This document shows positions 29,697-44,806 of a stretch of 64,000 bases of DNA, piece by piece; the stretch's first letter is position 1; each line of letters begins with the position of its first letter. The stretch is from Ptiloglossa arizonensis (Eukaryota; Arthropoda; Insecta; Hymenoptera; Colletidae), in the NCBI RefSeq assembly GCF_051014685.1, contig NW_027479677.1, forward strand, positions 1-64,000, in the 5' to 3' direction. Made by a program: the position numbers and the translations under genes. Below the pieces are notes generated by a model. It was not told the DNA's origin, searched no databases, and saw only the letters and a program-made list of their open reading frames with translations.

Positions 29697-32600
29697 TAAT
29701 GTATAACGTGTAACTTATAACGTATAACGTAAAACGTATAACGTATAACGTATAACGTATAACGTATAACGTAAAACGTATTACATATTACGTATAACGA
29801 GTAACGTATAACGTGTAACGTATAACGTATAACGTATAACGTATAACGTATAACGTATAACGTATAACGTATAACGTATAACGTATAACGTATAACGTAT
29901 AACGTATAACGTATAACGTATAACGTATAACGTATAACGTATAACGTATAACGTATAACGTATAACGTATAACGTATAACGTATAACCTATAACGCATAA
30001 CGTATAACGTATAACGTATATCGTATAACGTATAACGTATAACGTATAACGTATAACGTATAACGTATAACGTATAACGTATAACGCATAACGTATAACG
30101 AATAACGTATATCGTATAACGTATAACGTATAACGTATAACGTATAACGTATAACGTATAACGTATAACGTATAACGTATAACGTATAACGTATAACGTA
30201 TAACGTATAACGTATAACGTACAACGTATCACGTATAACGTATATCCTATAACGCATAACGTATATCCTATAACGCATAATGTATAGTGTATAACGCATA
30301 ACGTATACCGTATAACGTATAACGTCAAACGTATAACGTATAACGTATAACGTATAACGTATAACGTGTAACGTATAACATTTAACGTATAACGTATAAC
30401 GTATAACATATAACGTATAACGTATAACGTATAACGTATAACGTATAACGTATAACGTATAACGTATAACGTATAACGTATAACGTATAACGTATAACGT
30501 ATAACGTATAACGTATAACGTATAACGTATAACGTATAACGTATAACGTATAACGTATAACGTATAACGTATAACGTATAATGTATAACGTGTAACTTAT
30601 AACGTATAACGTAAAACGCATAACGTATAACGTATAACGTATAACGTATAACGTATAACGTATAACGTATAACGCATAACGTATACCGTATAACGTATAA
30701 CGTCAAACGTATAACGTATAACGTATAACGTATAACGTAAAACGTATAACGTATAACGTATAACGCATAACGTATTACGTATACCGTATAACGTATAACG
30801 TATAACGTATAACGTATAACGTGTAACGTATAACGTGTAACGTATAACGTATAACGTATAACGTATAACGTATAACGTATAACGTATAACGTATAACGTA
30901 TAACGTATAACGTATAACGTATAACGTATAACGTATAACGTATAACGTATAACGTATAACGTATAACGTATAACGTATAACGTATAACGTATAACGTATA
31001 ACGTATAACGTATAACGTATAACGTATAACGTATAACGTATAACGTATAACGTATAATGTATAACGTGTAACTTATAACGTATAACGTAAAACGTATAAC
31101 GTATAACGTATAACGTATAACGTATAACGTATAACGTATAACGCATAACGTATACCGTAAAACGTATTACATATTACGTATAACGAGTAACGTATAACGT
31201 GTAACGTATAACGTGTAACGTATAACGTATAACGTATAACGTATAACGTATAACGTATAACGTATAACGTATAACGTATAACGTATAACGTATAACGTAT
31301 AACGTATAACGTATAACGTATAACGTATAACGTATAACGTACAGCGTATAACGTCAAACGTATAACGTATAACGTATAACGTATAACGTATAACGTATAA
31401 CGTATAACGTATAACGTATAACGTATAACGTATAACGTATAACGTATAACGTATAACGTATAACGTATAACGTATAACGTATAACGTATAACGTATAACG
31501 TATAACGTATAACGTATAACGTATAACGTATAACGTATAACGAATAACGTATAACGTATAACGTATAACGTATAACGTATAACGTATAATGTATAACGTG
31601 TAACTTATAACGTATAACGTAAAACGTATAACGTATAACGTATAACGTATAACGTATAACGTATAACGTATAACGCATAACGTATACCGTAAAACGTATT
31701 ACATATTACGTATAACGAGTAACGTATAACGTGTAACGTATAACGTGTAACGTATAACGTATAACGTATAACGTATAACGTATAACGTATAACGTATAAC
31801 GTATAACGTATAACGTATAACGTATAACGTATAACGTATAACGTATAACGTATAACGTATAACGTATAACGTATAACGTATAACGTATAACGTATAACGT
31901 GTAACGTATAACGTATAACGTATAACGTATAACGTATAACGTATAACGTATAACGTATAACGTATAACGTATAACGAATAACGTATAACCTATAACGTAT
32001 AACGTATATCCTATAACGCATAACGTATAACGTATAACGTATATCGTATAACGTATAACGTATAACGCAAAACGTTTAACGTATAACCTATAACGTCTAA
32101 CGTATAACGTATAACGTATAACGTATACCGTATAACGTATAACGTATAACGTATAACGTATAACGTCAAACGTATAACGTATAACGCATAACGTATAACG
32201 TATAACGCATAACGCATAACGTATAACGTATAACGTATAACGTATAATATATAACGTATAACGTATAACGTATAACGTATATCGTATAACGTATAACGTA
32301 TAACGTATAACGTTTAACGTATAACGTATAACGTATAACGTATAACGTATAACGTATAACGTATAACGTATAATGTACAGCGTATAACGTCAAACGTGTA
32401 ACGTATAACGTATAACGTATAACGTATAACGCATAACGTATAACGTATAACGTATAACGCATAACGTATAACGTATAACGTATAACGTATAACGTGTAAC
32501 GTATAACGTATAACGAATAACGTATAACCTATAACGTATAACGTATATCCTATAACGCATAACGTATAACGTATAACGTATATCGTATAACGTATAACGT

Positions 32601-33514
32601 ATAACGCAAAACGTTTAACGTATAACCTATAACGTCTAACGTATAACGTATAACGTATAACGTATACCGTATAACGTATAACGTATAACGTATAACGTAT
32701 AACGTCAAACGTATAACGTATAACGCATAACGTATAACGTATAACGCATAACGCATAACGTATAACGTATAACGTATAACGTATAATATATAACGTATAA
32801 CGTATAACGTATAACGTATATCGTATAACGTATAACGTATAACGTATAACGTTTAACGTACAACGTATAACGTATAACGTATATCGTATAACGTATTACG
32901 TATAACGTATAACGTTTAACGTATAACGTATAACGTATAACGTATAACGTATAACGTATAACGTATAACGTATAACGTATAACGTATAACGTTTAACGTA
33001 TAACGTATAACGTATAACGTATAACGTATAACGTATAACGTATAACGTATAACGTATAACGTATAACGTATAACGTATAACGTATAACGTATAACGTATA
33101 ACGTATAACGTATAACGTATAACGTATAACGTATAACGTATAACGTATAACGTATAACGTATAACGTATAACGTATAACGTATAACGTATAACGTATAAC
33201 GTATAACGTATAACGTATAACGTATAACGTATAACGTATAACGTATAACGAATAACGTATAACGTATAACGTATAACGTATAACGTATAACGTATAACGT
33301 ATAACGTATAACGTATAACGTATAACGTATAACGTATAACGTATAACGTATAACGTATAACGTATAACGTATAACGTATAACGTATAACGTATAACGTAT
33401 AACGTATAACGTATAACGTATAACGTATAACGTATAACGTATAACGTATAACGTATAACCTATAACGTATAACGTATAACGTATAACGAATAACGTATAA
33501 CCTATAACGTCTAA
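29697..33514 (+). repeat. HOR family II, block V, second copy with internal duplication
   Basis: It follows V copy 1 at +5,894 to +5,908 bp as far as TAATATATAACG (32,245 against 26,337). Then a tandem duplication is inserted (31,976-32,514 repeated from 32,515). Beyond it the alignment continues at +6,265 to +6,272 bp: TACAACG 32,858 against 26,593, CGAATAACG 33,250 against 26,985, CCTATAACG 33,459 against 27,187. The 257-bp consensus run 32,994-33,250 has exactly the same length in copy 1. After about 33,514 the copies diverge. Confidence 0.75.
31976..32853 (+). repeat. 539-bp local tandem duplication
   Basis: CGAATAACG (31,976 and 32,515), CCTATAACG (32,010 and 32,549) and TAATATATAACG (32,245 and 32,784) are each repeated 539 bp (77 units) apart. 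The second copy breaks off near 32,853, where GTTTAACG is followed at once by TACAACG. Only one copy exists at the equivalent place in block V copy 1 (about 26.07-26.4 kb), so the duplication arose after the 5.9-kb block was duplicated, or was lost from the first copy. Confidence 0.8.
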
Positions 33515-33991
33515 CGTATAACGTATAACGTATAACGTATATCCTATAACGCATAACGTATAACGTATAACGTATATCGTATAACGTATAACGTATAACG
33601 TAAAACGTTTAACGTATAACCTATAACGTCTAACGTATAACGTATAACGTATAACGTATACCGTATAACGTATAACGTATAACGTATAACGTATAACGTC
33701 AAACGTATAACGTATAACGCATAACGTATAACGTATAACGCATAACGCATAACGTATAACGTATAACGTATAACGTATAATATATAACGTATAACGTATA
33801 ACGTATAACGTATATCGTATAACGTATAACGTATAACGTATAACGTTTAACGTATAACGTATAACGTATAACGTATAACGTATAACGTATAACGTATAAC
33901 GTATAATGTACAGCGTATAACGTCAAACGTGTAACGTATAACGTATAACGTATAACGTATAACGCATAACGTATAACGTATAACGTATAAC
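33515..33991 (+). repeat. Further copy of the TATATCC-TAATATATAACG segment
   Basis: TATATCCTATAACG (CCTATAACG at 33,543) through TAATATATAACG (33,778) repeats 32,549-32,784 at +994 bp (142 units). The same segment is found in family I (for example 9,235-9,600 and 13,730-14,094) and in V copy 1. It is the most widely reused piece in the first 34 kb. Confidence 0.7.
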
Positions 33992-34681
33992 GCATAACGT
34001 ATAACGTATAACGTATAACGTATAACGTATAACGTATAACGTACAACGTATAACGTATAACGTATATCGTATAACGTATTACGTATAACGTATAACGTTT
34101 AACGTATAACGTATAACGTATAACGTATAACGTATAACGTATAACGTATAACGTATAACGTATAACGTTTAACGTATAACGTATAACGTATAACGTATAA
34201 CGTATAACGTATAACGTATAACGTATAACGTATAACGTATAACGTATAACGTAAAACGTATAATGAATAACGTATAACGTATAACGTATAACGTATGTCG
34301 TATCACGTATAAGGTATGACCTATAACGCATAACGTATAGCGTATAACGCATAACGTATAACGTATAACGTATAACGCATAACGTATAACGTATAACGTA
34401 TAACGTATAACGTATAACGTATAACGTATAACGTATAACGTATAACGTATAACGTATAACGTATAACGTATAACGTATAACGTATAACGTATAACGTATA
34501 ACGTATAACGTATAACGTATAACGCATAACGTATAACGTATAACGTATAACGTATAACGTATAACGTATAACGTATAACGTATAACGTATAACGTATAAC
34601 GTATAACGTATAATGTATAACGTATAACGTATAACGTATAACGTATAACGTATAACGTATAACGTATAACGTATAACGAAT
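33992..34681 (+). repeat. Long-range duplicated segment, right copy
   Basis: This is the partner of 18,221-18,910 at 15,771 bp. CGCATAACG, ATGTCGTATCACG, AAGGTATGACC (34,311), TAATGTATAACG and CGAATAACG (34,677) occur in the same order and spacing. Past 34,682 the match weakens: GTAGAACG comes at 34,734 here but at 19,397 in the left copy, so about 434 bp of near-pure units are missing on the right. Confidence 0.75.
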
Positions 34682-36120
34682 AACGTATAACGTATAACGT
34701 ATAACGTATAACGTATAACGTATAACGTATAACGTAGAACGTATAACGTATAACGTATAACCTATAACGTATAACGTATAACGTATAACGTATAACGTAT
34801 AACGTATAACGTATAACGTATAACGTATAACGTATAACGTATAACGTATAACGTATAACGTATAACGTATAACGTATAACGTATAACGTATAACGTATAA
34901 CGTATAACGTATAACGTATAACGTATAACGTATAACGTATAACGAGTAACGTATAACGTGTAACGTATAACGTATAACGTATAACGTATAACGTATAACG
35001 TATAACGTATAACGTATAACGTATAATGTATAACGTGTAACTTATAACGTATAACGTAAAACGTATAACGTATAACGTATAACGTATAATGTATAACGTG
35101 TAACTTATAACGTATAACGTATAACGTATAACGTATAACGTATAACGTATAACGTACAGCGTATAACGTCAAACGTATAACGTATAACGTATAACGTATA
35201 ACGTATAACGCATAACGTATAACGTATAACGTATAACGCATAACGTATAACGTATAACGTATAACGTATAACGTATAACGTATAACGTATAACGTATAAC
35301 GTATAACGTATAACGTATAACGTATATCCTATAACGCATAACGTATAACGTATAACGTACAACGTATCACGTATAACGTATATCCTATAACGCATAAAGT
35401 ATATCCTATAACGCATAATGTATAGCGTATAACGCATAACGTATACCGTATAACGTATAACGTCAAACGTATAACGTATAACGTATAACGTATAACGTAT
35501 AACGTATAACGTAAAACGTATAACGAATAACGTATAACGTATAACGTATAACGTATGACGTATCACGTATAAGGTATGACCTATAACGCATAACGTATAG
35601 CGTATAACGCATAACGTATAACGTATAACGTATAACGTATAACGTATAACGTATAACGTATAACGTATAACGTATAACGTATAACGTGTAACGTTTAACG
35701 TATAACGTATAACGTATAACGTATAACGTATAACGTATAACGTATAACGTATAACGTATAACGTATAACGTATAACGTATAACGTATAACGTATAACGTA
35801 TAACGTATAACGTATAACGTATAACGTATAACGTATATCCTATAACGCATAACGTATAACGTATAACGTATATCGTATAACGTATAACGTATAACGTATA
35901 ACGTAAAACGTATAACGTATAACGTATAACGTATAACGTATAACGTATAACGTATACCGTATAACGTATAACGTATAACGTATAACGTATAACGTATAAT
36001 GTATAACGCATAACGGATAACGTATAACGTATAACGTATAACGTATAACGTATAACGCATAACGTATAACGTATAACGTATAACGTATAACGTATAACGT
36101 ATAACGTATAACGTATAACG
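34682..36120 (+). repeat. Mosaic stretch carrying both family I and family II markers
   Basis: A pure run (about 34,762-34,943) is followed by two close TAATGTATAACGTG groups (35,033 and 35,088), paired TATATCCTATAACG (about 35,331-35,410), the family I marker AAGGTATGACC (35,571), and then family II markers GTGTAACGTTTAACG (35,687) and TAACGGATAACG (36,011). The order from 35,687 on follows 19,577-19,910, so the stretch re-enters the family II sequence. Confidence 0.6.
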
Positions 36121-36945
36121 TATAACTTATAACGTAAAACGTATTACATATTACGTATAACGAGTAACGTATAACGTGTAACGTATAACGTATAACGTAT
36201 AACGTGTAACGTATAACGTATAACGTATAACGTATAACGTATAACGTATAACGAATAACGTATAACGTATAACGTATAACGTATAACGTATAACGTATAA
36301 CGTATAACGTATAACGTATAACGTATAACGTCAAGCGTATAACGTATAACGTATAACGTATAACGTATAACGTATAACGTATAACGCATAACGTATTACG
36401 TATACCGTATAACGTATAACGTATAACGTATAACGTTTAACGTGTAACGTATAACTTTTAACGTATAACGTATAACGTATAACGTATAACGTATAACGTA
36501 TAACGTATAACGTATAACGTATAACGTATAACGTATAACGTATAACGTATAACGTATAACGTATAACTTATAACGTAAAACGTATTACATATTACGTATA
36601 ACGAGTAACGTATAACGTGTAACGTGTAACGTATAACGTATAACGTATAACGTATAACGTATAACGTATAACGTATAACGTATAACGTATAACGTATAAC
36701 GTATAACGTATAACGTATAACGTATAACGTATAACGTATAACGTATAACGTATAACGTATAACGTATAACGTATAACGTATAACGTATAACGTATAACGT
36801 ATAACGTATACCGTATAACGTATAACGTATAACGTATAACGTATAACGTATAATGTATAACGCATAACGGATAACGTATAACGTATAACGCATAACGTAT
36901 AACGTATAACGTATAACGTATAACGTATAACGTACAGCGTATAAC
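36121..36945 (+). repeat. HOR family II, partial block U (fourth occurrence)
   Basis: GTATTACATATTACG (about 36,140), GTCAAGCG (36,330) and AACTTTTAACG (36,453) follow the U order; the last two are both exactly 7,791 bp after the third U copy. The block is cut to well under half its normal 2.2 kb and passes into V-like sequence. Confidence 0.7.
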
Positions 36946-39900
36946 GTCAAACGTATAACGTATAACGTATAACGTATAACGTATAACGCATAACGTATAA
37001 CGTATAACGTATAACGCATAACGTATAACGTATAACGTATAACGTATAACGTATAACGTATAACGTATAACGTATAACGTATAACGTATAACGTATAACG
37101 TATAACGTATAACGTATAACGTATAACGTATAACGTATAACGTATAACGTATAACGTATAACGTATAACGTATAACGTATAACGTATAACGTATAACGTA
37201 TAACGTATAACGTATAACGTATAACGTATAACGTATAACGTATAACGTATAACGTATAATGTATAACGTGTAACTTATAACGTATAACGTAAGACGTATA
37301 ACGTATAACGTATAACGTATAACGTATAACGTATAACGTATAACGTATAACGCATAACGTATACCGTATAACGTATAACGTATAACGTATAACGTATAAC
37401 GTATAACGTATAACGTATAACGTATAACGTATAACGTATAACGTATAACGTATAACGTATAACGTATAATGTATAACGTGTAACTTATAACGTATAACGT
37501 AAAACGTATAACGTATAACGTATAACGTATAACGTATAACGTAAAACGTATTACATATTACGTATAACGAGTAACGTATAACGTGTAACGTATAACGTAT
37601 AACGTATAACGTATAACGTATAACGTATAACGTATAACGTATAACGTATAACGTATAACGTATAACGTATAACGTATAACGTATAACGTATAACGTATAA
37701 CGTATAACGTATAACGTATAACGTATAACGTATAACGTATAACGTATAACGTATAACCTATAACGCATAACGTATAACGTATAACGTATATCGTATAACG
37801 TATAACGTATAACGTATAACGTATAACGTATAACGTATAACGTATAACGCATAACGTATAACGAATAACGTATATCGTATAACGTATAACGTATAACGTA
37901 TAACGTATAACGTATAACGTATAACGTATAACGTATAACGTATAACGTATAACGTATAACGTATAACGTATAACGTATAACGTACAACGTATCACGTATA
38001 ACGTATATCCTATAACGCATAACGTATATCCTATAACGCATAATGTATAGTGTATAACGCATAACGTATACCGTATAACGTATAACGTCAAACGTATAAC
38101 GTATAACGTATAACGTATAACGTATAACGTGTAACGTATAACATTTAACGTATAACGTATAACGTATAACATATAACGTATAACGTATAACGTATAACGT
38201 ATAACGTATAACGTATAACGTATAACGTATAACGTATAACGTATAACGTATAACGTATAACGTATAACGTATAACGTATAACGTATAACGTATAACGTAT
38301 AACGTATAACGTATAACGTATAACGTATAACGTATAACGTATAATGTATAACGTGTAACTTATAACGTATAACGTAAAACGCATAACGTATAACGTATAA
38401 CGTATAACGTATAACGTATAACGTATAACGTATAACGTATAACGCATAACGTATACCGTATAACGTATAACGTCAAACGTATAACGTATAACGTATAACG
38501 TATAACGTAAAACGTATAACGTATAACGTATAACGCATAACGTATTACGTATACCGTATAACGTATAACGTATAACGTATAACGTATAACGTGTAACGTA
38601 TAACGTGTAACGTATAACGTATAACGTATAACGTATAACGTATAACGTATAACGTATAACGTATAACGTATAACGTATAACGTATAACGTATAACGTATA
38701 ACGTATAACGTATAACGTATAACGTATAACGTATAACGTATAACGTATAACGTATAACGTATAACGTATAACGTATAACGTATAATGTATAACGTGTAAC
38801 TTATAACGTATAACGTAAAACGCATAACGTATAACGTATAACGTATAACGTATAACGTATAACGTATAACGTATAACGTATAACGCATAACGTATACCGT
38901 ATAACGTATAACGTCAAACGTATAACGTATAACGTATAACGTATAACGTAAAACGTATAACGTATAACGTATAACGCATAACGTATTACGTATACCGTAT
39001 AACGTAAAACGTATAACGTATAACGTATAACGCATAACGTATTACGTATACCGTATAACGTATAACGTATAACGTATAACGTATAACGTGTAACGTATAA
39101 CGTGTAACGTATAACGTATAACGTATAACGTATAACGTATAACGTATAACGTATAACGTATAACGTATAACGTATAACGTATAACGTATAACGTATAACG
39201 CATAACGTATTACGTATACCGTATAACGTATAACGTATAACGTATAACGTATAACGTGTAACGTATAACGTGTAACGTATAACGTATAACGTATAACGTA
39301 TAACGTATAACGTATAACGTATAACGTATAACGTATAACGTATAACGTATAACGTATAATGTATAACGTGTAACTTATAACGTATAACGTAAAACGCATA
39401 ACGTATAACGTATAACGTATAACGTATAACGTATAACGTATAACGTATAACGTATAACGCATAACGTATACCGTATAACGTATAACGTCAAACGTATAAC
39501 GTATAACGTATAACGTATAACGTAAAACGTATAACGTATAACGTATAACGCATAACGTATTACGTATACCGTATAACGTATAACGTATAACGTATAACGT
39601 ATAACGTATAACGTATAACGTATAACGTATAACGTATAACGTATAACGTATAACGTATAATGTATAACGTGTAACTTATAACGTATAACGTAAAACGTAT
39701 AACGTATAACGTATAACGTATAACGTATAACGTATAACGTATAACGCATAACGTATACCGTAAAACGTATTACATATTACGTATAACGAGTAACGTATAA
39801 CGTGTAACGTATAACGTGTAACGTATAACGTATAACGTATAACGTATAACGTATAACGTATAACGTATAACGTATAACGTATAACGTATAACGTATAACG

Positions 39901-40410
39901 TATAACGTATAACGTATAACGTATAACGTATAACGTATAACGTACAGCGTATAACGTCAAACGTATAACGTATAACGTATAACGTATAACGTATAACGTA
40001 TAACGTATAACGTATAACGTATAACGTATAACGTATAACGTATAACGTATAACGTATAACGTATAACGTATAACGTATAATGTATAACGTGTAACTTATA
40101 ACGTATAACGTAAAACGTATAACGTATAACGTATAACGTATAACGTATAACGTATAACGTATAACGCATAACGTATACCGTATAACGTATAACGTATAAC
40201 GTATAACGTATAACGTATAACGTATAACGTATAACGTATAACGTATAACGTATAACGTATAACGTATAACGTATAACGTATAACGTATAACGTATAATGT
40301 ATAACGTGTAACTTATAACGTATAACGTAAAACGTATAACGTATAACGTATAACGTATAACGTATAACGTATAACGTATAACGTATAACGTATAACGTAT
40401 AACGTATAAC
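36946..40410 (+). repeat. HOR family II, V-like block, rearranged
   Basis: The GTAAAACGTATTACATATT group at 37,541 matches 29,771 at +7,770 bp, and the paired TATATCC and ATAACATTTAACG (about 38,142) follow as in block V. Between 38.5 and 39.6 kb the unit pair GTATTACGTATACCG recurs five times (38,542; 38,983; 39,039; 39,207; 39,557), spaced 441, 56, 168 and 350 bp, all multiples of 7. This indicates several small local duplications. The 37.5-38.4 kb portion recurs at +4,907 bp (42,448). Confidence 0.7.
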
Positions 40411-41925
40411 GCATAATGTATAACGTATCACGTATAACGCATAACGTATAACGTATAACGTATAACGTATAACGTATAACGTATAACGTATAACGTATAA
40501 CGTATAACGTATAACGTATAACGTATAACGTATAACGTATAACGTATAACGTATAACGTATAACGTATAACGTATAACGTACAGCGTATAACGTCAAACG
40601 TATAACGTATAACGTATAACGTATAACGTATAACGTATAACGTATAACGTTTAACGTATAACGTATAACGTATAACGTATAACTTATAACGTAAAACGTA
40701 TTACATATTACGTATAACGTGTAACGTATAACGTGTAACGTATAACGTATAACGTATAACGTATAACGTATAACGTATAACGTATAACGTATAACGTATA
40801 ACGTATAACGTATAACGTATAACGTATAACGTATAACGTATAACGTATAACGTATAACGTATAACGTATATCCTATAACGCATAACGTATAACGTATAAC
40901 GTATATCGTCTAACGTATAACGTATAACGTAAAACGTTTAACGTATAACCTATAACGTCTAACGTATAACGTATAACGTATAACGTATATCCTATAACGC
41001 ATAACGTATAACGTATAACGTATATCGTATAACGTATAACGTATAACGTTTAACGTGTAACGTATAACGTGTAACGTATAACGTATAACGTATAACGTAT
41101 AACGTATAACGTATAACGTCAAACGGATAACGTATAACGTATAACGTATAACGTTTAACGTATAACGTATAACGTATAACGTATAACTTATAACGTAAAA
41201 CGTATTACATATTACGTATAACGAGTAACGTATAACGTGTAACGTATAACGTGTAACGTATAACGTATAACGTATAACGTATAACGTATAACGTATAACG
41301 TATAACGTATAACGTATAACGTATAACGTTTAACGTATAACGTATAACGTATAACGTATAACTTATAACGTAAAACGTATTACATATTACGTATAACGAG
41401 TAACGTATAACGTGTAACGTATAACGTATAACGTATAACGTATAACGTATAACGCATAACGTATTACGTATACCGTATAACGTATAACGTACATCGTATA
41501 ACGTATAACGTATAACGTATAACGTATAACGTATAACGTATAACGTATAACGTATAACGTATAACGTATTACGTGTAACGTAAAACGTATAACGTATAAC
41601 GTATAACGTATAACGTATAACGTATAACGTATAACGTATAACGAATAACGTGAAACGAATAACGCATAACGTATAACGCATAACGTATAACGTATAACGT
41701 ATACCCTACGACGTATAACGTATAACATATAACGTATAACGTATAACGTATAACGTATAACGTATAACGTATAACGTATAACGTATAACGTATAACGTAT
41801 AACGTATAACGTATAACGTATAACGTATAAAGTATAACGTATAACGTATAACGTATAACGTGTAACGTATAACGTGTAAAGTATAACGTGTAACGCATAA
41901 CGTATAACGTATAACGTATAACGCA
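40411..41925 (+). repeat. HOR family III, copy 1
   Basis: The block opens with CGCATAATG followed by TATCACG and continues with a GTATTACATATTACGTATAACGTG form, two TATATCC groups, GTCAAACGG, a GTATTACG plus TACATCG group, GTATTACGTGTAACG (41,565) and ACCCTACGACG (41,703). It recurs at +4,396 bp at its start and +4,382 bp at its end, two units shorter in the second copy. ACCCTACGACG and its relatives are not seen before this block. Confidence 0.75.
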
Positions 41926-42174
41926 TAACGTATAACGTATAACGTATAACGTATAACGTATAACGTATAACGTATAACGTATAACGTATAACGTATAACG
42001 TATAACGTATAACGTATAACGTATAACGTATAACGTATAACGTATAACGTATAACGTATAACGTATAACGTATAACGTATAACGTATAACGTATAACGTA
42101 TAACGTATAACGTATAACGTATAACGTATAACGTATAACGTATAACGTATAACGTATAACGTATAACGTATAAC
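41926..42174 (+). repeat. Pure consensus run of about 250 bp
   Basis: About 35 consecutive units without a visible variant lie between CGCATAACG (41,921) and GTGTAACTTATAACG (42,175). The run sits at the junction between family III and a V-like block, a position where unit-number change would leave no trace. Confidence 0.8.
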
Positions 42175-44806
42175 GTGTAACTTATAACGTATAACGTAAA
42201 ACGTATAACGTATAACGTATAACGTATAACGTATAACGTATAACGTATAACGTATAACGCATAACGTATACCGTATAACGTATAACGTATAACGTATAAC
42301 GTATAACGTATAACGTATAACGTATAACGTATAACGTATAACGTATAACGTATAACGTATAACGTATAACGTATAATGTATAACGTGTAACTTATAACGT
42401 ATAACGTAAAACGTATAACGTATAACGTATAACGTATAACGTATAACGTAAAACGTATTACATATTACGTATAACGAGTAACGTATAACGTGTAACGTAT
42501 AACGTATAACGTATAACGTATAACGTATAACGTATAACGTATAACGTATAACGTATAACGTATAACGTATAACGTATAACGTATAACGTATAACGTATAA
42601 CGTATAACGTATAACGTATAACGTATAACGTATAACGTATAACGTATAACGTATAACGTATAACCTATAACGCATAACGTATAACGTATAACGTATATCG
42701 TATAACGTATAACGTATAACGTATAACGTATAACGTATAACGTATAACGTATAACGCATAACGTATAACGAATAACGTATATCGTATAACGTATAACGTA
42801 TAACGTATAACGTATAACGTATAACGTATAACGTATAACGTATAACGTATAACGTATAACGTATAACGTATAACGTATAACGTATAACGTACAACGTATC
42901 ACGTATAACGTATATCCTATAACGCATAACGTATATCCTATAACGCATAATGTATAGTGTATAACGCATAACGTATACCGTATAACGTATAACGTCAAAC
43001 GTATAACGTATAACGTATAACGTATAACGTATAACGTGTAACGTATAACATTTAACGTATAACGTATAACGTATAACATATAACGTATAACGTATAACGT
43101 ATAACGTATAACGTATAACGTATAACGTATAACGTATAACGTATAACGTATAACGTATAACGTATAACGTATAACGTATAACGTATAACGTATAACGTAT
43201 AACGTATAACGTATAACGTATAACGTATAACGTATAACGTATAATGTATAACGTGTAACTTATAACGTATAACGTAAAACGCATAACGTATAACGTATAA
43301 CGTATAACGTATAACGTATAACGTATAACGTATAACGCATAACGTATACCGTATAACGTATAACGTCAAACGTATAACGTATAACGTATAACGTATAACG
43401 TAAAACGTATAACGTATAACGTATAACGCATAACGTATTACGTATACCGTATAACGTATAACGTATAACGTATAACGTATAACGTGTAACGTATAACGTG
43501 TAACGTATAACGTATAACGTATAACGTATAACGTATAACGTATAACGTATAACGTATAACGTATAACGTATAACGTATAACGTATAACGTATAACGTATA
43601 ACGTATAACGTATAACGTATAACGTATAACGTATAACGTATAACGTATAACGTATAACGTATAACGTATAACGTATAACGTATAACGTATAACGTATAAC
43701 GTATAACGTATAACGTATAACGTATAATGTATAACGTGTAACTTATAACGTATAACGTAAAACGTATAACGTATAACGTATAACGTATAACGTATAACGT
43801 ATAACGTATAACGCATAACGTATACCGTAAAACGTATTACATATTACGTATAACGAGTAACGTATAACGTGTAACGTATAACGTGTAACGTATAACGTAT
43901 AACGTATAACGTATAACGTATAACGTATAACGTATAACGTATAACGTATAACGTATAACGTATAACGTATAACGTATAACGTATAACGTATAACGTATAA
44001 CGTATAACGTATAACGTACAGCGTATAACGTCAAACGTATAACGTATAACGTATAACGTATAACGTATAACGTATAACGTATAACGTATAACGTATAACG
44101 TATAACGTATAACGTATAACGTATAACGTATAACGTATAACGTATAACGTATAATGTATAACGTGTAACTTATAACGTATAACGTAAAACGTATAACGTA
44201 TAACGTATAACGTATAACGTATAACGTATAACGTATAACGCATAACGTATACCGTATAACGTATAACGTATAACGTATAACGTATAACGTATAACGTATA
44301 ACGTATAACGTATAACGTATAACGTATAACGTATAACGTATAACGTATAACGTATAACGTATAACGTATAATGTATAACGTGTAACTTATAACGTATAAC
44401 GTAAAACGTATAACGTATAACGTATAACGTATAACGTATAACGTATAACGTATAACGTATAACGTATAACGTATAACGTACAACGTATAACGTATAACGT
44501 ATAACGTATAACGTACAACGTATAACGTATAACGTATAACGTATAACTTATAACGTAAAACGTATTACCTATTACGTATAACGAGTAACGTATAACGTGT
44601 AACGTATAACGTATAACGTATAACGTATAACGTATAACGTATAACGTATAACGTATAACGTATAACGTATAACGTATAACGTATAACGTATAACGTATAA
44701 CGTATAACGTATAACGTATAACGTATAACGTATAACGTATAACGTATAACGTACAGCGTATAACGTCAAACGTATAACGTATAACGTATAACGTATAACG
44801 TATAAC
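42175..44806 (+). repeat. HOR family II, V-like block inserted between the two family III copies
   Basis: The GTAAAACGTATTACATATT group at 42,448 matches 37,541 at +4,907 bp. Paired TATATCC, TATAGTGTATAACG and ATAACATTTAACG (about 43,048) then follow in the block V order. Two TAATGTATAACGTG groups follow near 43,727 and 44,153. One variant, GTATTACCTATTACG near 44,567, replaces the usual CATATT form. Confidence 0.7.
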
